Below are positions 43,856 through 55,050 of a DNA stretch of 64,000 nt, one piece after another. A program made the translations under genes and the position numbers. The notes beneath the pieces were generated by a model, which worked only from the letters and a program-made list of their open reading frames with translations, searched no databases and was not told the origin of the DNA. Numbering within the stretch: position 1 is the first letter of the stretch; each line of letters opens with the position of its first letter. The DNA is from Puffinus mauretanicus. Taxonomy: Eukaryota; Chordata; Aves; Procellariiformes; Procellariidae. The DNA is taken from positions 1,612,001 through 1,676,000 of the forward strand of contig JAJKFH010003173.1 of assembly GCA_023333565.1 (NCBI GenBank), read 5' to 3'.

Positions 43856-44172
43856 TTTATTCCAGTCCTTATGGGAAATCAAAATTCAAAAACTGCTTAA
43901 AAGCACCTGGCACTGGCCACTATAAGAAACTTTTTTCCTTATTAACTGGATCCCCACTCTGATTTGATACAAACATGCCAGCAATGCATGAACTTGAATT
44001 GCTCCTTACCTTCGTGCCACTCTGATGGAAGATTCTCAGCAAATTGAGCAGCACTTGCTGTAAGTGAACCGCAAAAATCATAGGGCTTAATAACAAGCAG
44101 CTTTTGGACAGTGGCAGGCACGTTGATAACAACTTGCTGCTCTTCCTGCATCACTTGAGCCTCTTCTTGCTC
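43856..44172 (-). CDS. Unidentified coding-like exon, minus strand
   Basis: I do not recognise this gene. On the minus strand an acceptor-like CCCTGGCAG (AG at 44174-44173) is followed by an open frame from 44172. The first ATG in frame is at 44151 (G at -3). The peptide includes MQEEQQVVINVPATVQKLLV, then IKPYDFCGSLTASAAQFAEN and LPSEWHE. Codons are rich in G at position one, a coding-like pattern, and the other two frames are quickly stopped. A strong donor, GAAG|GTAAGG, follows at 44010/44009 (phase 1), giving a 163-bp exon. If it is not used, the frame continues to TAA at 43944-43942, and AATAAA lies at 43861-43856, giving 69 residues from the ATG. No signal peptide or membrane span is seen. 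It could be a small unannotated gene, an exon of a larger minus-strand gene, or a decayed copy of something elsewhere. The feature covers exon to poly(A) signal. Confidence 0.4.
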
Positions 44173-47100
44173 CTGCCAGGGGGTTCAAAAAGTGGGCACT
44201 GATGGCTTTGGCGTTAATCGTAGTGTATGTTGCCAGACCTGACAACAGAAGCAGCATTACTTTCCCCTCCTAATGCCTTGCTAGTGTATTTAAAGCAGTC
44301 ACATCTCATCATGTTCTATAATGGCTAGCAAGAGATGCCAGGTGGATCCAAGCCTGCCATTTTCCAAAGCCCAAGGGAAAGCAGTGCAGTTATCCCCATG
44401 CTCTGTCCCTAATAAGAAGTTTGATTTTATAATGTCTGTGTTCTCCCTAGCCTCCCTGCAGAGATCAAAGACAGCTGTGTTTGGGTGTGTGCATGCACAT
44501 ACATGCATGGAGAAGACACATTAATTATGGTCTGAAAATTTCTCTGCTAGAAAAAGAACTGGTTCCCTCTTTGTCACTTACTTCTCCCCCACAAAAGCTC
44601 ATGCTGGCCCAATCTACTCCTTGAAAACAGCCTTGGACTGCAAACGACCTAGGGATAAGAGGCATCAACCAAGTATATCTTGGCTGAAAAACGTGTGCTT
44701 TGAAAAGCAGAAACTCAACGCCAACGCAGGCTTTGAGGCCATAGCCCAGACCCAGTGACTTGTTTCTTAAGCCTTACCTTCCCTGTTCAGCAAGTGGTCA
44801 GATCAGCAGTCGTGTTTACAGCTAAATGAGTATTTCATTGGGTTGCTGATTTCATAGACGCTGCTGACGGTACGACTGGAGAAAAATCGGGGAACTGTCA
44901 TTTTCCTTTTGCTGACTTGGTTACAAAAAGGCAACAGTGCTGGGCACTCACAAATGATGCCATAGGACTTTCAGCTTGGATTGTAAGTCAAAACTCTGCC
45001 TAATAAGAATTAAGGAGAAGCATCCCTTCAGCCAAAAACTGCACAGAGTTTTGACATCATCTTCTGGCCCCTGCTAGAAGGGGAAAGGAGAACACCCTCC
45101 TGGAGGGATCACAGCCTGACCCGGTGCTTTACGTCTCAGAGGAGAGTCGGTGGGGCCATGGTGGCCACTGACAGACAAAGCCAGCCCAGGACGTTCCCTC
45201 TGATGCAGTATTTCATAGTGCAGGCACCGTGCCAGCGTGGCATCGCCTTTGCAGGCTGCCACACCACACAACCGGGCTGTTGGTCAGGACACAGACCAAT
45301 GTCAAGAACGATCTTGTTTCTTTTGCTCCTGCAAGGGAGGCTGCTGTTTGCAAGATGTGGCCTCTGAAGGGTGTAACAAAGCAGTGGGAGGGAAGGTATA
45401 AAGTACAGGTTTAGTCGGGTGAATCCATCAAGCCTGCAAGGCCTTTGCAAGGTCTGTGCACACCTTCGCAAATTGACCCCAGGTGCTGAACCAGTTGGAA
45501 TGTGCTCAGGGGAAAAAGGTGTATAAAAAGTTGACAAGACTCACCCTTTCTCTCGCTGGAGAGGTGGGGAGGCTGGCTTTGTAGCAAGTGATGTCTGGGC
45601 ATGCCAATCTGAGCAAGAGAGCACGTTTGTGCCACTCAAAAGATGAGTCTGCTGTGCTTGAGCAGACTGCTGGTCCAACTCATATACATCCCTTTGCCTT
45701 GGCTGACGCTTCAGGAGACAACTGTCTTTATTCCTACAGTGCTTGACACCCCAGTATCTTGCCAGGTAGCTCTCCTATGCTTCCAAAGCTCTACTAACAG
45801 TTTTTGTATGTTTTCTAAGCCAAACAGGAGTACTTCTGCCTCCACCACTACCTTCCAAATTCCTCTGTAAAACAGACAATCCGATTCCTTCCTCTTCCCA
45901 TTTTTAAACACAAAACAGTAATTGTTTCAGGATAAATAACAAGTGTTTCATGCTTGGCAAACTGGCTTTTTTTTTTTCTGGTGTAAATTGCTGCTAGCCT
46001 GTTGCCCCCAAAAGACCCCTTTCTCAGCCCCTGCGTATACCCAGCTGTACCCTCAGATCCCCCATTAGCATTCTCATGGTGTTGCTGTACACTGGAGGTG
46101 AGAGTGTCCCTATTGCTGAGGTCACACAGCTTGACATCCTGCTGGTTACTACTGGAAAAGCATCATCATAAGATCACCACCGTCACAAATTGTGCCCCAC
46201 ATATCAAATGCCTTCTCCAGCTGGAGTCCCACAGCCAGAGCAGGACAACCGCGCTTCCTTCTAACCAAGGCAGGGCTCTACAGGAGGAGGGTGAAGCACA
46301 CGAATAAGCAGGGCTGGGGGTGAGGGTAGTACAGCAAATGCATGCATGTGCATGTTCCGTGGTGATCTGGCGGTCTTCCAGCTCTGGGTCTCAGCACGAT
46401 AGCCATCATCAGGCCACAGAGTAAGAGGCATTGGCATTACGCTCAACAAATTTGCATTAAGAGTGATAACAGAAAATCCAACTGAATTTGTAACTTCAGC
46501 CAATTCTAAAGACAGAAAGGTTCTTCAACACAACACTAAGTATTTAATTCCCTGATAACAAAGTGAAATAAAGATAGCAGGGAAAAAGCAAGAGCTCACT
46601 ATCAACGGAAACAGAGAAAGGGACACTGATATTTTAAGGCATTCACCTTTAGGTTATAAGCTGCTTATCTCAGACTGCTACATATGTGGTCTCCTTGGGA
46701 ACCGAGTCAGACAATAAATCAGCTGTGCCAACATTTATCAGAAGCTCCAACTAGCCAAAAACATCAGCTCTCCTAAGAATGCCAAATCGGTTTTGCAAGA
46801 TGCAGGGCCAAGCCTGGAGTCACTCTAGAGGCATGCAGCAGGGGTAAGAAATCCTGCTATTAAACTCAAAAGACGTGTTGCTTATATTCCTGTTCCTCAT
46901 CGCCGTGTCCTCCTGGAGCCACGGGCTGTCAGAAGCTTCAGAGGAAGGCGAAAAGAGGAAAATCAACCTGGCATTGCATAGGCATGGTTAATGCACACAT
47001 CAGGACAATGTCTGCGTATCATGTGCCCAGTCAGCCACAAAAATAACCCTACCCATTCTCTCTCAGTTTGAAGCATGTAAGAGATTATTCTTGTCTTAGT

Positions 47101-48282
47101 CTGAACAGGAGGGGAGCGGGGGGAAGAAATATATGGATAGAGTAGTGGTAGGAATAAAAACAGCTTGAGGAAAGTCAGCAAGATCAGTGTATGAATATTC
47201 TCTAACTGCAATTCTCCTGCCAGACACGAGGAAAAAGTCCAGACATTTCACATGTGCAAAAACAAATAAAACAATCTCAACCAAATCTCTCTTTTAAACT
47301 GGTGAAAATTTCCTAACCAGTTCCAAAATGTTTAACTGCTTATGTGTAACCAAAAGAATGTCATGGCAGGCGTTCTCGGGGCAAAGACCTCTGTCTCACT
47401 TACATAGGATTTGGCCAGGAATTAGCTAGTGGGAAAGCAATGGCAGCAACACCACTTGGCAAGACTCATTTATCCAGAAATCCTGACCCTGGTGGCATCA
47501 GACATATTTTGGTGGGCATGTGATGTGATAACTGACCCATGGACTAGCAGCAAATGTCTTCAGCAGGCAGTATCAGGGGAACTGGGTGAAAACAGTGCCC
47601 ATATTTGCTCATGACACAGCTTTACATGTGGCCCAGAAGAAGAAAAAGAAGTCACCCTTTCCCTTGGACATTGTGACGCGACTCAAGCAATATACGTCTT
47701 TTAAAAAAATAATAAGTAAAACAGCTTACACCTGGTCTGGCCACATGCTGGCAACTGTATTTGTCAAGAGTGACAACCACTGACCCCAGTCCAAGCACAG
47801 ATGTGACGGTACCAGCTCCCTGGCTATCAGAGCCCCACGGGCAACACGTTTTGGAGCACACCTGAGCACAACTACAGCCAGAAAAGATGGGACTGAGTGG
47901 TGCGGTCAGTTGAACCGCAGCCCCCGCACACTCCGAACACGTCCCTGCCAAGCTGCAGTGCTCATAAGCGAGAAAGCTACACCGCAGCCCCCTCCCTCAT
48001 CCCAGTGCTTTCGGAGACTGCAAAAACCATTTCCAGCATCCGCCTGCAGCCACGTCTGGAAGGGGAGCAGCAGACCGAGGGTAATTCCCTGTCACTTGTG
48101 GTGAAACCAGAGAGGCCCCCGGGGCAGCAGAGGAGCTGGAGAGGCTTTTCCCTGCCCGGGAGCAGCCTGGCCAGCCAGCTCCAGCCTATTTTATCATCAC
48201 TGCCAGCGCGTCCGCCGTGCGTGGGTTAATGACAGACCTCGGGCTTTCCGAGCTGATGCACCGCTAAGCCCTCCAGCAACGC
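44173..48282. other. Intergenic, no gene recognised
   Basis: Mixed-composition DNA. A minus-strand donor match, GGGAAG|GTAAGG, with last exon base at 44778 could end an untranslated exon spliced to 44172, but all frames before it are stopped. A minus-strand open frame at 45136-45370 follows an acceptor-like CCCTTGCAG, with no family match. Nothing else stood out. Confidence 0.5.
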
Positions 48283-48650
48283 CGCCCCGCCTGACCCCCC
48301 GGCACCGCCCAGGACCCCCACCCTTGGCACTGCCCGACCCCCCCGACACTGCTCAGGCCCCCCACCCCAAGCACTGCCTGACCCCCTAGCACCGCCCGGG
48401 TTCCCCCAGCCCCAGCACTGCTTAACGCCCCCACACTGGCCGGGTTCCCCTAGCCCCGGCACTACCTGACCCCCACACACACTGCCCGGGCCCCTCCAGC
48501 CCCGGGCACTGCCTGACCCCCCCCACTGCCCGGGCCCCTCGAGCCCCGGGCACTGCCTGACCCCCACACACTGCCCGGGTCCCCCCACCCCCGGCACTGC
48601 CTGACCCCCCCCCACTGCCCGGGCCCCTCCAGCCCCGGGCACAGCCGCGC
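48283..48650. repeat. GC-rich minisatellite, about 44-bp unit, roughly 8 copies
   Basis: A C-rich unit reading approximately gcactgcctgacccccc, then cactgcccgggcccctccag and ccccg, is repeated in tandem. Successive 'gcactg'-type unit starts lie at 48327, 48371, 48415, 48459, 48506, 48550, 48594 and 48639, so the spacing is 44, 44, 44, 47, 44, 44 and 45. The left copies are more diverged than the right ones. The repetitive minus-strand frame of 138 codons over it is a by-product of the period, not a gene. Confidence 0.92.
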
Positions 48651-51600
48651 CCCTGCGGCAGCCGGCGCTACGGCGCCACCTGCCGGAGCGCGCGGGGAGC
48701 GCGCCCCCCGGGGCTGGATAGGCTGATTCTAATGACCTTTTTTAATTCTCTTTTTTTTTAAACCATGATCGTGGGGTAGAAGTATGACCTGATCGGGCCA
48801 GCATCATTCAGTGGCACTTCTGCATGAAACGCAGCCCTGGTATCAGACATTGCCAGGATGGAGCGAAAATCAACAGAAATTTCGAGAAAATTAACAGTCC
48901 CTATCAGGCAGGCAATCTAATTTACAACTTACATCTTTCCCTTTCTACGTGAGTTGCAGCTGAACCTCTTCTGAGCTCATTCTCCATTAGCAAAATAAGA
49001 AATGAGGAGAAAAATTAAGTCTGTAGAGTCTCAGAAATGGTTCACTTAAAGTCTTTGCTGAAGTTTTCTTCTGGTTAGTCTTTTGATTTGACTTTACAAA
49101 CCTTTTTTGCAGCTGTGTTTTGACTTTTGGTAAAGGGCAAATTTTCCATAGCCACAAACAGCTTCAAAATACCGTAACTCCCATTACCTCTCCTTCACTG
49201 GCCAAACCAAGATAATCCCTGGAGAATATGATGACTGGGACTTGGCTTCCCATCGGCAAACCTCTTCTCTTGGAATTTGTGCTGAAGTTCAGTGCATACT
49301 TACCGGTCTGTTTTCCCTCAGAAGTGCCATCAAGTGAATAGGTAGTGGAGAGCCATTTAAATCCAATTAAGTAACTCCTTACCTATTCCAGACTATCAAA
49401 AAGAAAGAAAACAACTATTGAGGGGTCATCCAGAGAGAAGGCCTTTAGCAGAGGTAATCATGGGCATCAGGACTTAAGAACATCCAAAATGGTGTTCACA
49501 ATTTAACAAGCTTTGATTTAAGTTTGCATCCACTCTGCAGCGCTGAGCTTTTCAGGAAACAAGCAATTCTTGGGGACCGTGTGGGAACAGCCACTTAAAA
49601 CAGTCTTTCCCCATAGCAATTCTACTCCCTTTTTTCTGTCCCCTTCTCTCCCTCAATCACACTGTGCATTTGAGAGGAGAAAAAGGCAATTACCTAGGAT
49701 GTCAGAAAGGTTGTGCTGTTCTACTGCGTGTCAGGTTGGATACTCGAGCTTATCTTAAATTTCCCAGGTTGGAACGGTCATGGCTGCTGCTTGGCCAAAA
49801 GGTTACAAACGGTTCCCAGCGTGACTGTGTCCCAGCAAATACTTACTGACTGTTCAGGACTTGCTTTCCCCTTGCTCCGCAGAAGAGCTCATTAGTGCCT
49901 CAGCCCTTCACCAGGAACACGGAGTCTCCAGAGACCCCAGCCGTTCAGACTGGAAGAACCTCGAGGGATGAAATCAGGAGCCACCCAGGCTTCTGCCCCT
50001 GGAAGTGCCGGTGCTGGACCAGCCGAGACCTCTTCACCCCAGGGCTGCCCAGCACCCTCGGCTGACCAGCTCGGGTCTAAGCCAGCTCACGCTTTACTCC
50101 AGTCAGCCCCACAAAAGCAGAATTGTTGAGCTGATTCACTTAGATTTCCTCCATTAACAAGCAGCCTGCCTGAAGCGAAGCAAAACCGAGTAAATGAGGT
50201 GAAGAATGAAGTTTTCAGAGGAGGCAGAGTCAGGTCCTGATCATTAAACTTACGTAGTTTTTAAACATTTCCCGACACTGTCATTGTGTTTCTCTCCGGT
50301 GACAGACTCTGCTGCTGCTTCACTTGGCTCCAAGCTGAGGTCCAAGACAAAACAACAATAAAATTCTACGTTTAATCTAACACGGCCTCCCAGCAGTACA
50401 CACTTTGTTGGAACTTATTAACCAGCTCCCAGCTTGTTCCCTGCATAATCAGTTTGTACTTCAAAGTCCCCGCCAGCAGACAGAGCTAAATGGCGGTGTT
50501 AAATTCACTCATGTATAAAATTAATTGGTTTTGGGGCAGGACAGTGGATATTGGTTGTCAGAAGTTGGGATATTAGTCGAATGGGGTTGCCCAGGGCTCT
50601 GGGGGCCTTTGTAACTTCCCAAGCAATACCTCGTGCTCTTCTGTCCTCAATGTGGTCTTTCAAGTGAGGCGGATGGGAAGAACACTGGTGGCTCCCTGCA
50701 GCGAATTGTTCAGGAGTACGAGAATTATCCTCGAGTGGAGCAAAAAACTGCGTTAAAGGCGGAGGGACTGCTCCCGCACTTAGCATAAACGCACGCTTGC
50801 AAGATCAAGACGTGTTAAGCCAGACACCAACTGCTGCTGCAGAAATCCCCCAGCGTTATAATTCCCCTGCAAACCTCTGCAGTGTCAGAGCTGCTCCGCT
50901 CTCCATCCCAGCATGGCTGAGGTGTCCAGCGAGGTGTCTCAAGGCCAGGTTTCCCAAGAGGTTGTAGTCAAGTCTAGGGTTCACTGAGACCCCAGCCTGG
51001 CTGCTGGGACTAGCAGGGGATTCTGTTACGCACAAATCACCGGGAGGGAAAACAGCATCTGGCTCATCACCCGCTGAAGCGGCAAGCACAGGTCACATCA
51101 GGAGCTGTCCCTTTTCCTCTGCATCTCTGGTTACCTTCTAGGATAATCCTTTCCCAATTAGCTTTTGAGGACTTAGACATTAAATTTAATTATTTTTAAG
51201 TCTCACCATTGAAGCTAACAACCCAAGAGCCTCTGGACCCGTGAGGCATCAGGGGCAGGTTCAAGTCTCCTTGCCTCGCTTGGCTAAACACAAGGGGGTT
51301 AGCAGCGATTTTCACATTTCATTTTAATCCAACAGTTAGCTGTAAATCCGCCCCCCTCATTGAGGCTGTGCTTGCTCTCACCTCGGTGTGACAGGCATGG
51401 TGCTTCGTTAAGCCTCAGGGTGGGATTTGATGCCCTGAACTGATACGAATGATCTGCAAGGAGAGCTAACAGCTCTCTGGGTTACGGTCCCAGAACGTGC
51501 CAGCCCCAGGCTCCTGCCAGACTCGATGGTGATCTCTCTTTGGTGCTCGATAGTGAGGCAAAAGCTCCTTAGATACAACCAGGCACAGACTACCTGCTAA

Positions 51601-54600
51601 ACACAAGCAAATACAGGGCTTTGAAAGGCCCATGGCAGAACCATGTACACAAATCCCCATCTAATTTGGAAACAACAGGACTATGATCAGAGCACGCCCT
51701 TTTTCACATTTCTGTTTTGCCAAACAAAACCCTGTAAAACCTCAAACTCACAAAAAACCCAAGCATCCGTCCCTCCCGCCCCCCACCTTAAACACGCTCT
51801 GTGATTCCCCGTGCTCACCCACTTCTGCACCCCAGTCGGTGTGTGAGTTCCCCCGAAGATGGGAGGCAGAATAGATGTAATTATTTTGTTGCTGCTACAG
51901 CAACATCCATATTCTCATGTCCGTACAGAAACCCTAAAGAAAAATCACCCGTTGATGCTTGACCTGCATGTTAATTTGGTTCATTTCCTAGACGACAGCA
52001 GCTCGGTGAGACAGGGAGATAATGTAAAGGCCAATGAAGAAATCCATTGATTTCAGTCTGTGGTTTCCCCACCAGCAGGCTCTCACTACAGACTGTGATT
52101 TGCTTGCATGATGAAGTGATAATCCATTACAGCCAAAAATGCTGGTCCACAGATCATCTGAATTGTAAGTGATAAAACTATGCATTTGGCAGGTTCCAAA
52201 ATGTCATTATTCTGAAACACGGGGCAACATTTCCCACTTGCAGCAGTGCTAAGTACATCCTCATGGCCTTTCAAATCTGTTGTGCAAATGCATGTGAAAA
52301 TAGCTTTGAAGAGATGCCTTGGCAATTAGCACCGCACATGCAGGGAAGAGTCAGAGACAAAGCAGTTGTCTGGTAACGTTAAAAGGTGGTTTTGGAGGCA
52401 CACAAACCAGACTGCCACAGACTAATCCAACCTTCGACTAAAATAACCCCTTCAATCTATGATCTGCCTAAAAAATAAGAGTTATGCTCCTGCCACGGCT
52501 TTTACCTTCATCAGGCACTTAGAGGCACCAAGTCAGATACTTCTTAATATCAATTTCTGAGGAGGGGGCAGAGTAATTTCTATTCCGTGCTGCTGGAATA
52601 CCTTATCGGACAGTCGGTATGGAGTGAAACAAGTTGCTTTTATAAGAGCTGGATTGTTGGCTTTACCATCAAAGCAACCAACCGTTCTTAATCACAACTG
52701 CTGTCTCCCCAGAGAAGTCCTGCTCTACAAGGAGCTCTTCAAAACCAGATGGACAATTTTCCTACTTTATAGACCAAAAATACCAGTTTCTGCCAGTTCT
52801 TCACAAGAGCCCAAAGGGCATCAGAAGTTGAACGTCAGGTTAAAAAAAAATTAAAATTGAGATGCAGAGGAATATCCAGATGTTTACCTGTGGATCCCTG
52901 GGAGGTTTAAACCTGATGTCCCATTGGGTTGAATAATCCCCTGAGCACTGGCGCACACACCCGAGTTAGATGACAAACACCCCCACCTCTAACGCTAACA
53001 TTAGCGGGCGTAATCCTAAATTCTCACCACAACAAGCACCCATCCAACATCCCAGATGCTGGGGAATGGTGCCCGTGGGGTCTTCAAACCCACGCAGGGC
53101 AGAACAACAGGGACAACACGGCTCTGCACTGCGCTGCAGCTGGGTGCAGAATACGTCCCGCAGAGCACACCCCGCTGCGCCGGCCCTCCCGTGCTGCCGG
53201 CCACGGGCCCGGGTGCCTGATCCGACCCAGCCAGCCGGCCCCCGCGCAGGCGGTACGTTCTGTGCAGCCGCTGTACTTTATCACCTTCCCCTCAGACACC
53301 CCACATCGGGAGAGGATTAAACAGCATTAACTGCCTTCCCGAAGGCTCCCGCCCTGCTGCTCTGCCTGCCAGAGACCCGAGACGAGAGCAGTTTGAGGAT
53401 TAACTACCCTTGTCCTAACCAAAGAGGTGGTGGGTGGCTGTTAATGAAGCCGCAAGGCTCACCACGCTCGTGCAAGCCCTCCAAGCTGGTGCCCGTTTCC
53501 AAACAAGACCTGGCTGTGGTGCTGGCAGCGCCGCAGCCTTGGGCAGAGCGGGTTGGTGGGTGGGGGAAGGACTCCCCGGTGGGGTGTCACCTCTCGCCAA
53601 ACCCGCTGCTGTTATCCGAAGGGCTGAAGCTGCATCTCCCAGTTCACACCAGGGAAGTCTGCTCCCCCGGGTCACAGCCAGAACAGATCTCGGGCAGCAT
53701 CTCCTTCGGTGTGCAGAGCTGGGTGCTCTCCAGCCCCCGGGTCTGGGACCTCCACCCCGGCAATTCCTGTGACAGCGGGGATCGTCAGAGCACAGTAACG
53801 AACCATGGACGCCTGAGAATCAAGAGCTACAGCAAGAAACTGCCGAACAAAGCCATCATCCCAGCATTACAGCTCCATCAACACTACAAGGATCTTCTGC
53901 CCACAGCCATTTAATTAGGAGAAGCAGACAGCATATTTAGAGCACAGCTTTCTGCTTCGTTTGCAAGAACCGCAGCACAGGGAGGAGGCAGATCATTAGG
54001 GCTACGTTTCCTAGGAGATTTTCACAAACTAAGATGGGGGAAAAAAAAACCCACCACATTTCATGCAAGCTGAAGGTAGTAATTCCACTGGCACTTCTGA
54101 TCTGTTAAGCATGTCGAGCTAAACTACTAGTGAAACTACAATAATGTGCTTTAATTGGGCTTATTTTGTCCTATTCTCCACATACACAAAAAAGCAGCAA
54201 GAAAAGGAAAGAAGTTGCTCAAACAGCTTAAGAGAAGCAGCGTCTCTCATAGCAGTACTTCTAGTGGCAAGAACTTGTCTCTTAGCATCTTAAAGTCCCT
54301 TAGATGGACAATTCAAGAGCTTTCAGGGTAATAACGTCAGGCAGGTAAGAAATACCAGTGTTTTAACTGAATGATACAGGCTGACCTCAGTGCTGGTCCC
54401 ACCACAGCGGCTGCACGATCCCAGAGAAGTTTCCCCGTATTGGGCATAACCCGGGCCTGACTATCAAACAGGCAAGAACAACCTTTAACCGTGAAGCCTT
54501 GAACTTTGCTTCAGCCGTGAGAGTACAGATCACTGCAGACGTTTTCCCTGTGATTCATCATCTTCTAATATATTGTCCTGAAACAGCCGCTCCTCTCCTT

Positions 54601-55003
54601 TCACAATCCTGATTGATGCCTCTCTGACCTGGAAGGCAATGGGTTCCGAATAACTGCACCATTTCCATCAGGCAAGAAGGGGAACAGTAGACAAAGCAGA
54701 CCTGAGGTCACGGAGAGGTTCTTGTTCACTTCCCCCCTGTACTGAGATTTTCAGCTAAACGTATCTTAATCCTGTGCTCTTTGCCTGCACCAAGGGGGAG
54801 GGAGGAGGGTAAGAGAAGCCATTCCCCCCCCAGCCCAGAGGGGGCTGCCCCCAGCACCCCCGGGGCAGGGACACTCGTGCAACCCCGATTTCAGCTGCAG
54901 ATGCTGGAAGGCGACGTGGGCTGGAGCGGCTGTCGGTGCTGATGCCCAAAGCAGCCCACGCACCCGCCCTGCCGTGAGCTGCCTGCGGGGCCAGCTCTGC
55001 CAG
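48651..55003. other. Intergenic, no gene recognised
   Basis: The first 70 bases after the minisatellite are very GC- and CpG-rich. The rest alternates AT-rich and moderately GC-rich patches, such as 49880-50100, 53050-53320 and 53400-53790. Frames in the GC patches lack splice context or family resemblance. No CR1 copy was found. Confidence 0.55.
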
Positions 55004-55050
55004 CCCGGCCCCACGCAGACCCGGCCCCACGCAGACCCGGCCCCACGCAG
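55004..55050. repeat. 16-bp tandem repeat, three copies
   Basis: The unit cccggccccacgcaga starts at 55004, 55020 and 55036, the last copy losing its final base. It sits inside a GC-rich patch (about 54800-55320). Confidence 0.95.

Noticed and set aside
45136..45537. Minus-strand frame of 133 codons with several cysteines
   Set aside because: An acceptor-like CCCTTGCAG lies within it, but there is no convincing donor, no family resemblance and no link in phase to the 44 kb exon.
48226..48642. Minus-strand repetitive frame of 138 codons (Gly/Gln/Trp/Pro-rich)
   Set aside because: Made by the 44-bp minisatellite. A 44-bp period shifts frame each copy, so the apparent protein repeat is not a conserved unit.
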